This document shows positions 1 through 8,373 of a stretch of 33,852 bases of DNA, one piece after another; within the stretch, counting starts at the first letter, position 1; each line of letters opens with the position of its first letter. Source of the DNA: Spartobacteria bacterium (GTDB taxonomy: Bacteria; Verrucomicrobiota; Kiritimatiellia; RZYC01); the NCBI GenBank assembly GCA_009929845.1, contig RZZM01000013.1:1-33852 (forward strand), read 5' to 3'. The notes beneath the pieces are model-generated. The model saw only the letters and a program-made list of their open reading frames with translations, was not told where the DNA came from and searched no databases. A program made the position numbers and the translations under genes.

Positions 1-140
1 CAACCGCTTGAGTGTCCGTTTAATTTTCCAAACGCGGCGTCTCTTCGGAAGTGGATACCATCAAAAAAATCACCGCGATTACTGGCAAATCAATGATAAC
101 CTCATTCTGCGGCTAACGTTCGAGGTAGGGATTTCTGACC
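1..140. repeat. Left copy of a ~140-bp inverted dispersed repeat
   Basis: This stretch matches the reverse complement of 33671-33808 almost base for base. I count one 1-nt indel near base 57 and about three substitutions. The window begins inside or at the edge of the repeat. The short reading frame running through it is probably a by-product of the repeat and not a gene, because the same peptide appears at each copy with no other conservation. Confidence 0.85.
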
Positions 141-158
141 ATGCGGGATCAGCGAAAC

Positions 159-172
159 CCTGGACAACCAGG
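159..172 (-). terminator. Hairpin just downstream of the lipoprotein gene
   Basis: CCTGG (159-163) and CCAGG (168-172) form a 5-bp stem with a 4-nt loop, about 20 nt past the stop codon of the minus-strand lipoprotein gene. Only a short T run follows on the minus strand, so an intrinsic terminator is possible but weak. Confidence 0.3.
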
Positions 173-193
173 CTTGGGGGTCAATTTCGGGAT

Positions 194-1327
194 TCAGCGG
201 TGTGTCTCGTTGACACCCCTGTCGATGGTGGCCTGGAGGTTTTTTGCGTCGCCGGTTTTAACGTTCATTTCCACGAGCTGAAGATTGGCGCCGGCGGTGC
301 CGTACACGGCGTGTTTGGCCAGGTACAGAAAGGTGTCATTATTGACCCAGCATGGATAGATCGAGGTGCTGTCGGTAAAGGATTCGCCGACGGCCACGGC
401 GGCGTCCGTGGCCATGCGTTTGTATGAGCTGAATGAAAGGTCGGTGATGTCAATATCGGCCCGATCCTCCTGACCCGCGCCGACCAGTATCCGGTCGCCC
501 TTCGGCGAAAAGAGGGCGTAGCGCGCTTCCCGGTTCGACGGGGTGACGGTTTTTTCCTTGATGTCGATCCGGTAGAGTTCCTGTTTGGGTTGGCTCAGCT
601 CCGGCAGGATGGGGGATTGTCCGGTGGGGACGGCGTGGAAGGCGGTCAGCAGCGCGACATTGTCGTCCGGTGAGAGGTCCAGGAACATATTGTTGCCGCA
701 AATGAGTTCCGCGAGCACCTCCGGTTCGCTTCCCTTGTCCGAGAGGTCATACTTGACCAGGGCACCCTGGTACATATCGTTTGTCTTGGCGGTCAGCCGG
801 ATGGCCAGCAGGGCTTCAGAGTTGGAAAACCAGCGGTGCAGGATACTGTTGTTCGCGTCAATCTTCCGCCGGTTCACGCCCTCAATTTTTACTACATACA
901 GTTCCGGGAGATTTTCTTCCATGGGCGGCGTGATGCTGTCGGAGATGCGCGTGTAACTGATATACTGTTTATCGCGGCTCCATTGCAGGTAGGTTAAATT
1001 AGTAACATCAAAAAGGTCCTTGATGTTGGTTTCTTTGTCTTTGAGTCCGATAATGGACAGCTTGAACCCGACGCCCCGCATCATGCCGCTGCCGACCTGG
1101 CTGGCGGTCAGGATGGATTTTTCATCGGGCGCATACAGCGCGAAGGCCGGTTTGCCTTCCGGCGGCGCGTACAGCAGCCGAATTTTTTCATATCCGAAAT
1201 CGTATGAAAAGTATCCTTCCTGGCGGGGGATGAGGACCTTCTGGCCATTGGGTGAGACACTCAGTTCAATGGGCAGGCATCCGGCCAGAATGACCAGTAA
1301 CAGCAAAATGATCCATGTAGCTCGCAT
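194..1327 (-). CDS. Lipoprotein with TolB/WD40-like beta-propeller
   Basis: The product from this start is about 377 residues. It opens with a short signal sequence and a clear lipobox (LVILAGC), so it should be lipidated on that Cys and anchored facing the periplasm. The rest is a series of beta-rich repeats of the type seen in TolB, WD40-like and DPP-IV N-terminal propellers (for example PNGQKVLIPR, APDEKSILTA, SPDDNVALLT, SPKGDRILVG), each with a small-residue/Pro-Asp-Gly turn before a hydrophobic strand. No catalytic domain follows, so a binding or scaffold role is most likely. I chose the Met at 1327 over the in-frame Met at 1363 because it places the signal peptide at the N-terminus and has GGA about 9 nt upstream. 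Specific function is unknown. Confidence 0.8.
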   Translation of the reverse strand: MRATWIILLLLVILAGCLPIELSVSPNGQKVLIPRQEGYFSYDFGYEKIRLLYAPPEGKPAFALYAPDEKSILTASQVGSGMMRGVGFKLSIIGLKDKETNIKDLFDVTNLTYLQWSRDKQYISYTRISDSITPPMEENLPELYVVKIEGVNRRKIDANNSILHRWFSNSEALLAIRLTAKTNDMYQGALVKYDLSDKGSEPEVLAELICGNNMFLDLSPDDNVALLTAFHAVPTGQSPILPELSQPKQELYRIDIKEKTVTPSNREARYALFSPKGDRILVGAGQEDRADIDITDLSFSSYKRMATDAAVAVGESFTDSTSIYPCWVNNDTFLYLAKHAVYGTAGANLQLVEMNVKTGDAKNLQATIDRGVNETHR

Positions 1328-1376
1328 ATCGCCAATTCCGTCCTTTCCACGTTCCACGTCCATGATTCTGGAGCGA

Positions 1377-1405
1377 ATACTACACGGTTATCGGCCATAC
1401 GCCAA
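1377..1405 (-). promoter_or_regulatory. Candidate sigma70 promoter for the lipoprotein gene
   Basis: On the minus strand, TTGGCG (1405-1400) is followed after 17 nt by TAGTAT (1382-1377). Each hexamer matches the consensus at four of six positions and the spacing is ideal. It lies 50 nt upstream of the chosen start at 1327. Confidence 0.4.
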
Positions 1406-1430
1406 GATTTCTTGAATATAAATACGCGAT

Positions 1431-1602
1431 TTACTCGCAGGGGGCACGCACGTCAAAGCCGTTCGGCGGGGTGGCATCTCCCCCGGAAGTCCACGCATAC
1501 CACGCCGTTTTCTTTATACATTTCGTAGCTCAGCACACCGAAGTGCGTCGGGAAGTTATCGGTGCGGACGACTTCCGCGAAGTGACGCCATGCCGAAGGC
1601 GC
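1431..1602 (-). pseudogene. Remnant of the C-terminal end of an unknown gene
   Basis: The minus strand reads as coding-like sequence (AWRHFAEVVRTDNFPTHFG, then SYEMYKENGVVCVDFRG) and would continue as GDATPPNGFDVRAPCE plus a TAA stop if one G were removed from the run of five G near 1485. The upstream side ends abruptly where a 43-bp copy of the dispersed repeat begins. I read it as the frameshifted 3' end of a gene whose 5' part is gone. The parent family is not recognised. The rest of the 1364-1705 gap holds the promoter and the repeat piece. Confidence 0.35.
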
Positions 1603-1645
1603 GCGGTGATTTTTTTGATTGTATCCACTTCCGAAGAGACGCCGC
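1603..1645. repeat. 43-bp internal piece of the dispersed end repeat
   Basis: It matches the core of the right-hand repeat in the same orientation, covering the run of seven T and the segment TCCACTTCCGAAGAGACGCC. Sequence on either side does not match the full copies, so this is a truncated copy or a conserved core. Confidence 0.75.
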
Positions 1646-1705
1646 ATGCGTTATAGCCCTCCGTCGCGGATGGGCTCGCAAGTATGGTTTCAGGGAATGC
1701 CGGGT

Positions 1706-4552
1706 TTAAAACCCGTCCATGAAAATGGCGGAATGGATGGGGGGGACGCGCACGGTTTTTTCCGTGCCGCCGCGAATGACCGGGGTATCTGGAATGCCGC
1801 TCATCATGACCTGTTCGCCGTCACTGATCTGTCGCCAGGTGGTGTTTTTTGGAAAGGTAAAGGTAAAGGTCGCGTCACGGCTGTCGGCGTTGAGCAGAAC
1901 GATGAAACTGGCGCCGGGGTGTTCGTGGTTCATATTGATGATATAGGCCAGCGCCAATTCATTTTTGGGTTTCAGCCAGCGGTAATAATTGTTTTCCGGA
2001 CGATCACGCAGCCGGAAGGCGCGGCCCTGTTCGCTCTGGCGCATGTGGATCAGGTCGCGGTAATAGTCCATGGTCTCTTTGGCCATCGGACGGTCGCGCT
2101 CATACCAGAACATGGCGTTTACCGTGTCGCCCTGGTCGTAGGTATTGTGGATGCCACGCTTGCTGCGAACATATTCCTGGCCTTCGGCGATCATGGGAAT
2201 CCCCAGCGAAGTAAACAGGATGGTGGCTCCCAGGCGGTTGACCTTTACACTGGTTTCCTCGAGGTTGCGTCCGTCCCGGTCGGGGCGCGTGCACAGTTCA
2301 TCGGCCAGGGCCATATCATCATGGCTTTCCAGGTAATTGACCGGCTGGAGCGGCGTGGCCGCCCAGGTGGTAAGCGACCCGAAGATATTCTTCATCAGCC
2401 AGCCGCGGTTCCTGCCGCCCATGATAAAATCCTTGGCGGCATAGCGGAAATCGTTGTTCCAGGCCGACCAGCCGGTGCCGGTGAGTTCGTGTTTATTCTC
2501 ACCGCGGAAGCTCCACGGTTCAGAGATGAGCAGGACATCGGGATTGATGGCGCGCGCCGCGTCGCGGATGGCGAGCATGGTGTCCATGTCGATGAGTTCG
2601 GCCAGGTCGAGCCGGAAGCCGTCCACATGGTGTTCGGTCATCCAATAGACAATGTTGTCCACGATCAGGCGTCGCATCATGGGCGCCTCTGTCCGGACAT
2701 CGTTGCCGCATCCGCTGAACTCGATGTAACTGTAATCCGGGTTGAGGCGGAAATAATACTTGCGGTCGATCATGTGGAAGAGGTTCGGGGACCCGACATG
2801 ATTGTAGACCACATCCATGACAACGTTGAAGCCTTTGTTGTGCAGTTCATTGACCATGTGTTTGAACTCGAAGTACTGTTTGCCCTGGAGCGGGGCGCGG
2901 CCATACGAGGCTTCGGGGGCGAAATAGTAGACGGTGGTATAGCCCCAGTTGTGCCCTTCGGGACCGTTGTTGAATTCGCTGAGCGGCAGGAATTCGATGG
3001 TATTGAATCCCATGGCGCGGAGATGATCAAGGCCGGTGCCGGTGCCGTCGGACGCCAGCAGTCCTTCGTAGGTGCCGCGCAGGGCCTCGGGCACACCGGA
3101 CGAGGGATGAATGGTCATATCGCGCAGGTGGCATTCGTAGATCACCACGTCCTCGGAAGGGCTGGTGGAAAACGCCTGGTCGGTCCATCCGCCGAACCAT
3201 CGGTTGGTTTCGTCGGGATCAATAACAATGCTATTGTTCTCGGCATGGGCGGCCGCGCGGGCGTAAGGGTCGCCGATCCGGGCCAGGGGATTGAAGCCCT
3301 CGCCATTGCCGGAAGGGCCGTCCACATTGAAGGCGTAATACGCGCCGGTATCCAGTCCGCGTAATGTTATCTCCCAGACGCTGTCGGCGGGGTCCTTCCA
3401 CATCAGGTAGCGCTCGACGGGTTTGATACGCACGTATTCAGGTTTGTGCTTTTCGTAATAGGGTCCGTCAAAGATGCACAGGTGCACGCTGGTCGCGCGC
3501 GGCGCAAAGAGCCGGTAGGTGGTCACCTGCCGCTCTTTATCCAGTATGGCGCCGAGTTCTTTTTCGGAATAGATGCTGTCGAGCGCCTTGCCGGGGTCCG
3601 GACGGCAATAGAGCGCCTGGTCGAGCAGCCCCTGGATACCGAGCAGATAGGAAACCGAGAGGTCCAGCGGTTCTTTCGTTTGGATTTCGAGCACGCTGCT
3701 GCCGCTCAGACGCGGGTCGATGCGCAGGTTGGTATTGCCCTCGCCGTCCGGAGTGGCATTCAGCGCATGTTGGGGGGGGGACAGCCAGTCGGTATGGTTC
3801 ACGACAAATTTAAAAATCAGATCATGGGCGCCGGGCGGACGGCGGATGGCCTGCATGGGGATGGTCAGTTTCCAGATGCCGTCATCATCCTTGTCATACA
3901 GATACCAGCGTTTCTCCTTGGGATTCCAGCCGTTGAAATTGCCGGCCACCGAAACGACGTCCCTGGCGTCCAGGCGCACCCCGTACGTCGTCTCGTCAAA
4001 ACAAAACGTCAGCGTGCCGCCATGCGCGGTGTAGCCCTGCAGGTACCCGGTATCCTCGGGGGAACGCAATCGCAGTTCTTCAATCTCGACCGGGGGCTCG
4101 AGCGTGGCGGCAATCTTCGCCTTGGGATTAATCGGCTTTGCGAAAAAGACTTCGATGAGATTATTACTCTGGATGAGCGCCTGGCGGATGACATCCGGGG
4201 GGACGGCCAGCATGGATGACGTATCCGCGTACAGGAAGCGGTTGTCGCCGGTCTCCCATTCTCCGTCCACGATGAACTTGTATTCGTGGCGTCCGAACGG
4301 AATACCCAGCGGCCGCACATCCAGGCTCCACAGCGCGCCCCTGGGGGAAAGGGCGTCGCGGTTGGTCCACATTTGCCAGGACCCGGCGACGATCACACTG
4401 GTGGCTCCTGGTTGTTGATAGTTGATATACGCCGTCGGCTCGCGTTCTCCCGGCACGCCGAACGTATTGGAACTGAGCACCAATTCCTGGGCCAGGACGG
4501 ATGAAAAAGAAGCCAGACATATTAATATACAGCAAATCGGTTTTGTTTTCAT
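1706..4552 (-). CDS. Secreted pullulanase/isoamylase-type GH13 glycoside hydrolase
   Basis: The 948-residue product hydrolyses or debranches alpha-glucans (alpha-1,6 bonds are inferred from the subfamily look). A signal peptide (residues 1-21, ending SVLAQ) directs export. Two CBM48/AMPK-like early-set domains follow at about 35-125 and 185-290, then a third E-set module around 335-420 of the kind that precedes pullulanase catalytic domains. The barrel carries the GH13 regions: DVVYNHVG; GFRLDLAEL with the presumed nucleophile D649; LLISEPWS with acid/base E678; and ESHDD with D745. The GHNWGYTTVYYFAPE segment resembles the type I pullulanase YNWGY motif. All catalytic residues are intact. 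No Shine-Dalgarno sequence precedes the start, and a good promoter ends only 8 nt away. It is transcribed away from thiD. Confidence 0.9.
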   Translation of the reverse strand: MKTKPICCILICLASFSSVLAQELVLSSNTFGVPGEREPTAYINYQQPGATSVIVAGSWQMWTNRDALSPRGALWSLDVRPLGIPFGRHEYKFIVDGEWETGDNRFLYADTSSMLAVPPDVIRQALIQSNNLIEVFFAKPINPKAKIAATLEPPVEIEELRLRSPEDTGYLQGYTAHGGTLTFCFDETTYGVRLDARDVVSVAGNFNGWNPKEKRWYLYDKDDDGIWKLTIPMQAIRRPPGAHDLIFKFVVNHTDWLSPPQHALNATPDGEGNTNLRIDPRLSGSSVLEIQTKEPLDLSVSYLLGIQGLLDQALYCRPDPGKALDSIYSEKELGAILDKERQVTTYRLFAPRATSVHLCIFDGPYYEKHKPEYVRIKPVERYLMWKDPADSVWEITLRGLDTGAYYAFNVDGPSGNGEGFNPLARIGDPYARAAAHAENNSIVIDPDETNRWFGGWTDQAFSTSPSEDVVIYECHLRDMTIHPSSGVPEALRGTYEGLLASDGTGTGLDHLRAMGFNTIEFLPLSEFNNGPEGHNWGYTTVYYFAPEASYGRAPLQGKQYFEFKHMVNELHNKGFNVVMDVVYNHVGSPNLFHMIDRKYYFRLNPDYSYIEFSGCGNDVRTEAPMMRRLIVDNIVYWMTEHHVDGFRLDLAELIDMDTMLAIRDAARAINPDVLLISEPWSFRGENKHELTGTGWSAWNNDFRYAAKDFIMGGRNRGWLMKNIFGSLTTWAATPLQPVNYLESHDDMALADELCTRPDRDGRNLEETSVKVNRLGATILFTSLGIPMIAEGQEYVRSKRGIHNTYDQGDTVNAMFWYERDRPMAKETMDYYRDLIHMRQSEQGRAFRLRDRPENNYYRWLKPKNELALAYIINMNHEHPGASFIVLLNADSRDATFTFTFPKNTTWRQISDGEQVMMSGIPDTPVIRGGTEKTVRVPPIHSAIFMDGF

Positions 4553-4560
4553 AGTGGTCG

Positions 4561-4589
4561 ATTAAAGCACAGCTTGCGCCACAAATCAA
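4561..4589 (-). promoter_or_regulatory. Promoter of the pullulanase gene, leaderless geometry
   Basis: On the minus strand TTGATT (4589-4584), a 17-nt spacer and TTTAAT (4566-4561, five of six to consensus) form a convincing sigma70-type promoter. The start codon begins at 4552, so the transcript would start within a few nucleotides of the ATG. Confidence 0.55.
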
Positions 4590-4652
4590 CTAAAGCGTTT
4601 TACTTATCGGGCAAAAAAATTACGGAACATTTCATACGGTGATTTTAGTGGC

Positions 4653-4681
4653 TTGACTGGAAACGGCGGCTGTATCATCAT
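4653..4681 (+). promoter_or_regulatory. Weak candidate promoter of thiD
   Basis: TTGACT (4653-4658) is followed after 17 nt by CATCAT (4676-4681, four of six). The -10 would lie only 9 nt before the thiD ATG, so either the message is almost leaderless or the true promoter is elsewhere in the 138-bp divergent spacer. Confidence 0.25.
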
Positions 4682-4690
4682 GACGGACAA

Positions 4691-5530
4691 ATGAATGAAC
4701 AACTACCAGTAAATGAAGAGCACCCGAAACTTTATGCGGCATTGACGATTGCCGGGTCCGACAGTGGCGGGGGCGCGGGCATTCAAGCGGACATCAAAAC
4801 CTTTTCGGCGCTGGGGGTGTTCGGCACCTCGGTACTGACCTGCCTCACGGCGCAGAGTCCCGATGAGGTGAAGGGCATTGTCCCGGTGGACCCGGCGTTT
4901 GTGACCCTGCAGATGGAAACGGTATGCGACAGTTTTCCCATTGCGGCCGCCAAGACCGGGATGTTGTATTCGGCCGACATTATTCGCGTTGTCGCCAATG
5001 AAGATATCCACGAGGGCATTCCCATCCTGGTGGTGGACCCGGTGATGGTCGCCGCCTCGGGCGCCCGGCTGCTGCAGGCCGACGCCATTGACGCGCTGTG
5101 CAACGAGTTGCTGCCGCAGGCGCGGGTGGTGACGCCCAACCTGCACGAGGCCGAGATTCTTTGCGGACATTCCATCTCCTCGGTGGACGAGTTGCGCGCC
5201 GCCGCGCGCGAGATCGGCGAGCATTACGATTTAGCCTGTATTGTGAAGGGCGGACATCTCAATGGCGACGAGGTATTCGACGTCTTGTATGATGAAGGCG
5301 AGGAGCATGTCTATTCCGGTCCGCGCATCAACGCCAGGGAAACCCACGGCGCCGGGTGCACGTTTTCGGCGGCGCTGACCGCGCTACTGGCGCAGCGGTT
5401 GCTGTTGTCGGACGCGGTGGGCATGGCCAAGGAATATGTGCGTTGCGCGCTGGAAAGCGCGTTGGCGGTGGGCCGCCATCGCCCGCTCAACTTCTTCTGC
5501 GGGGCGAACCTGAACCTTCCCAACGAATAA
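4691..5530 (+). CDS. thiD: Hydroxymethylpyrimidine/phosphomethylpyrimidine kinase ThiD
   Basis: This cytoplasmic kinase phosphorylates HMP and then HMP-phosphate to HMP-pyrophosphate in thiamine synthesis or salvage. The 279-residue length fits the family. Diagnostic segments are the N-terminal IAGSDSGGGAGIQADIKTF substrate loop, LTAQSP, the AAKTGML and DPVMVAASG segments, TPNLHEAEIL, IVKGGHL and the ribokinase-fold anion-hole motif THGAGCTFSAALTA near the C-terminus. The ACGGA just before the ATG may serve as ribosome binding site. comEC starts 36 nt after the stop on the same strand, so the two are probably co-transcribed although functionally unrelated. No other thiamine gene is in the window. 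Confidence 0.95.
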   Translation: MNEQLPVNEEHPKLYAALTIAGSDSGGGAGIQADIKTFSALGVFGTSVLTCLTAQSPDEVKGIVPVDPAFVTLQMETVCDSFPIAAAKTGMLYSADIIRVVANEDIHEGIPILVVDPVMVAASGARLLQADAIDALCNELLPQARVVTPNLHEAEILCGHSISSVDELRAAAREIGEHYDLACIVKGGHLNGDEVFDVLYDEGEEHVYSGPRINARETHGAGCTFSAALTALLAQRLLLSDAVGMAKEYVRCALESALAVGRHRPLNFFCGANLNLPNE

Positions 5531-5566
5531 TGGCGAACAGGGGGCGGCCCATGAGGGGAGCATGTT

Positions 5567-7996
5567 GTGGCGCTCTTTGATGTTTCCATATACGGCTACC
5601 CGCAATTCCTCCGACGTCCGCTCATGGGCCTGGCCGCCTGCCTGTTGACCGGCATGGCGTTGGGGTTCCTGATTCCCCGTCCGGTGCCCCTCCTGCTGTT
5701 CGTGACCGGCGCGGCCCTTGTGCTTTACCTGATTTTTCATGCCTACGAACGATCGGTCTGGCTGCTGTTTCTCGCGGTCCTTTTTCATGGATGGCTGCTG
5801 GCCGCCTTTGTAAACCAGAATCCCTCACCCTGTGTGCTGTCCACGCTCATGCAGCGTGAATCGGAGTTTGTGGATATCACGGGCGTGATTGACGATGATC
5901 CGGTGATGCTGGGCAATTATGGCCGCACGGACCAGCTTCGCTGGCGATTTCCCGTGCGGGTGGAAGGCCTCCGGCGGATCAATCCCTGGCAGCGGGCCAC
6001 CGGCGTCGTGCAGGTTGACCTGTGGATGCCGAAAACCGGTGAGCCGCCCCGCTATGGCGAACGCTGGTTGCTGGCCGGCGCGCTCAAGCAGAAAGAAAAG
6101 GAGGGATGGGCGGACTACACGAGCTATCACATGCGAGGACACACAACGCTCTGCCGGCGGCTGGGCACGAATGCCGGATGGCCGCTCAAGGCCTGGTGCC
6201 TGCGCACCCGCGCCGCTTGCGCGCGCATACTCGGCGCGGGGATTGAAGCCTATCCGAACTATGTCGGCCTGCTGCATGCCCTCATGCTGGGGTATCGCAG
6301 CGCGCTGCCATCCGAGCTGCGCGAGGCCTTCTCCTGCACCGGCACCCTGCATATCTTCGCCATCTCGGGACTGCATGTGGGCATGGTGGCCCTGCTGCTG
6401 GCTTCCGTGCTTAAAGCCACCGGCCTGCCCAAACTGTACTGGCTGTGGATACTGGCCCCCATGCTGATTCTGTACACGCTGGCCACCGGCATGAAGGCCA
6501 GCGCCATACGGGCCTGCATCATGGCCATCACCTACTGGTCGGCCTACATGGTCAACCGCAAACCCGACGGCGCCACCGCGCTGGCCCTGGCGGCTGTGAT
6601 TATCACCGCCATGGACCCCACGCAACTGTTGACCCCGGGGTTTGTCCTTTCCTTCAGTGTCGTCGCCGGCATCATTGTTTTCTATCCGGTCATCTACCGC
6701 GGCGTTCCGGCATTCCGTCCGGACCCGTGGCGCCTGCAGGACGAACGCCGCTTCATTCAGCATGCGCGCGCCGCCGGACGTTATCTCATGGGGCTGGCCG
6801 CCATTTCCATATCCGCCTGGATGGTTTCCACGCCGCTGACCGCCTATTATTTCAATCTCTTCTCCCCGGTGGCCCTGCTGGGAAATATCCTGATTGTTCC
6901 CGGCGCCTTCCTGGTGGTGCTGACGGGCTGTTTTTCCCTGCTGGGCGGATGCGTCAGCGCCGGTTGCGCGGAGGTATTCAACTTTGCCAATGTCGTTTTC
7001 ATACGCGCGCTGCTGTGGATTGTCGACCTGGCCGGGCGTGTGCCGGGCGGGCACTTTTATGTACGTTCTCCCGAGTGGTTCTGGATGCTGCTGTGGTACC
7101 TGGGGCTTGCCACCCTATTGTTCAAGCCGCGCAGCTTTCGGTATATCATGCCGACCATGCTCCTGGGCGGTATGCTGTTCTGTGCCTGGAACAGTTATGT
7201 GGACGCCGATCCGTTTATCGACATCATTGACGTGGACCAGGGAAACGCCATTTTCATCAACACCCCCGGACGGGATGATATCCTGGTCGATGCCGGCCCC
7301 GCCTATTTATCCTATCGGGTGGCGCGCCGCCTGCACGAACAGGGCGTTAATCACCTCAAGGCCCTGGTGCTCACACACGTTGACGCCAATCACACCGGCG
7401 GCGCGATGGATATCCTGCAGCGGTTCAATGTGGATGAATTATGGGTATCGCCGCATGTTGGACGCTCCGACCAGTACCGTCAGGTCCTGCGTTTAGCGGC
7501 GAAGCAGGGCGTGTATATACGGCGCATGACCAGGGGCAAGACCGGCGAATGGGACGGACGGTTGCAATGGGAGGTGTTGCATCCGGACGGAGGGAAAAAA
7601 TACAGAAGCGCCGGCGACGCCTCACTGGTCCTGCGCGTCGCGCGCGACGGTTGCGCGGTGCTGCTGATGGGTGGCGCGGGATGGAAAGCCGAAAAAGAAA
7701 TCCTCGAAACGCCCGTTGACCCGGCCGCGCCGGTGCTGATCGCCGGGGACCACGCCTCGTGGCGCACATGCTCGGAACGATGGCTGGAAGCGGCCTATCC
7801 CAACGACGTCATCATCAGTGTCGGCCCCCTCAGCCGAAGCGGCGATCCCGCCGCCCGCACCCTCGACCGCATCAGGGCACAGGGCCGCGCCATCTGGCGC
7901 ACCGACCGCGACGGTTCCATGCGCATTCAATGGCTGCATCCCGAGCCCCGCCCCTACCCGCAGGCCCATTACCAGATTATCTCCCTTGATGAATAA
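5567..7996 (+). CDS. comEC: ComEC/Rec2 family DNA-uptake channel, degenerate hydrolase domain
   Basis: The 809-residue membrane protein has the full ComEC layout: an N-terminal membrane pair and OB-like periplasmic part (about 1-210), the competence domain with the hallmark GTLHIFAISGLHVGM and many helices (about 225-520), and a C-terminal metallo-beta-lactamase-like domain (about 555-800). ComEC carries single-stranded DNA across the inner membrane during transformation. In the hydrolase domain the usual HxDxDH signature reads H604-V-D606-A-N608-H609, so the last Asp is Asn, and the usual GHHGS reads GDHAS (728-731). This suggests reduced or lost nuclease activity. Translation starts at GTG with AGGGGAG 6 nt upstream. 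Confidence 0.92.
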   Translation: MALFDVSIYGYPQFLRRPLMGLAACLLTGMALGFLIPRPVPLLLFVTGAALVLYLIFHAYERSVWLLFLAVLFHGWLLAAFVNQNPSPCVLSTLMQRESEFVDITGVIDDDPVMLGNYGRTDQLRWRFPVRVEGLRRINPWQRATGVVQVDLWMPKTGEPPRYGERWLLAGALKQKEKEGWADYTSYHMRGHTTLCRRLGTNAGWPLKAWCLRTRAACARILGAGIEAYPNYVGLLHALMLGYRSALPSELREAFSCTGTLHIFAISGLHVGMVALLLASVLKATGLPKLYWLWILAPMLILYTLATGMKASAIRACIMAITYWSAYMVNRKPDGATALALAAVIITAMDPTQLLTPGFVLSFSVVAGIIVFYPVIYRGVPAFRPDPWRLQDERRFIQHARAAGRYLMGLAAISISAWMVSTPLTAYYFNLFSPVALLGNILIVPGAFLVVLTGCFSLLGGCVSAGCAEVFNFANVVFIRALLWIVDLAGRVPGGHFYVRSPEWFWMLLWYLGLATLLFKPRSFRYIMPTMLLGGMLFCAWNSYVDADPFIDIIDVDQGNAIFINTPGRDDILVDAGPAYLSYRVARRLHEQGVNHLKALVLTHVDANHTGGAMDILQRFNVDELWVSPHVGRSDQYRQVLRLAAKQGVYIRRMTRGKTGEWDGRLQWEVLHPDGGKKYRSAGDASLVLRVARDGCAVLLMGGAGWKAEKEILETPVDPAAPVLIAGDHASWRTCSERWLEAAYPNDVIISVGPLSRSGDPAARTLDRIRAQGRAIWRTDRDGSMRIQWLHPEPRPYPQAHYQIISLDE

Positions 7997-8000
7997 GGTC

Positions 8001-8165
8001 GAAGGTCGGTAGTCGGAAGCTGGTCATCCTAATCGCAGTTATCGTACAACCCCGGGTTGGCATGGGGAAGGTTACGGTTCCGCGGGTTGGATAATCCAGT
8101 CGCTGAGGACCCGCCTTCATATATTACGGCGGGACAAGCAGCGACCCTCCCTGTCCCCGACCTTC
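8001..8165 (+). ncRNA. Candidate structured RNA or complex 3' element after comEC
   Basis: A 9-bp closing helix (GAAGGTCGG 8001-8009 with CCGACCTTC 8157-8165) brackets smaller hairpins: CAACC/GGTTG (8047-8059), TGGA/TCCA (8088-8098) and a two-part hairpin made of GTCGCTG/CAGCGAC (8099-8105 with 8139-8145) and CCCGCC/GGCGGG (8110-8115 with 8128-8133). GCGGGT (8082-8087) can pair with ACCCGC (8109-8114), which excludes the inner stem, so two folds are possible. It starts 4 nt after the comEC stop. It matches no RNA family I can name. It may be an untranslated structural element or a palindromic repeat. Confidence 0.4.
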
Positions 8166-8214
8166 CCTCGTGCGCAACAAGTCCGCGGCTCTAAAAAATG
8201 GGTTATTGAGTGAA

Positions 8215-8370
8215 AAATGCGTAATTCAGACAAAAAACGTCAATAAAATATAAATATTATGGCAAAAAAGGCCATTTTAACGGAATTTTTGGCAGTTTTA
8301 TTGTTTTTTTGCCCTCAAAAATGAGAATTTTTGTGATTTTTGTCTTTTTTGCCCTTTTTTCACAGTTTAC
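8215..8370. other. A/T-tract-rich upstream region of the AAA-M41 operon
   Basis: The spacer from 7997 to 8576 has no long gene. This part is rich in runs of A and T, in sharp contrast to its GC-rich surroundings. The 11-nt stretch TTTTTTGCCCT occurs twice, at about 8305-8315 and 8345-8355, 40 bp or about four helical turns apart. Such tracts upstream of a promoter can act as UP elements or sites for nucleoid proteins or repressors. That role is inferred. Confidence 0.45.
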
Positions 8371-8373
8371 TTC

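Noticed and set aside
1-140. Integron attC site
   Set aside because: A CTAACGTT segment recalls attC core sites, but the paired R/L boxes and the stem of an attC are not present and the flanking genes are not cassettes.
1619-3364. Long open frame on the plus strand antisense to the pullulanase gene
   Set aside because: It lies entirely opposite a GH13 gene with intact catalytic motifs and encodes low-complexity Gly/Val/His-rich sequence typical of the antisense of GC-rich genes.
5825-7054. 409-codon minus-strand frame inside comEC
   Set aside because: The product is Gly/Gln/His-rich with no recognisable domain and mirrors ComEC codons; a shadow frame.
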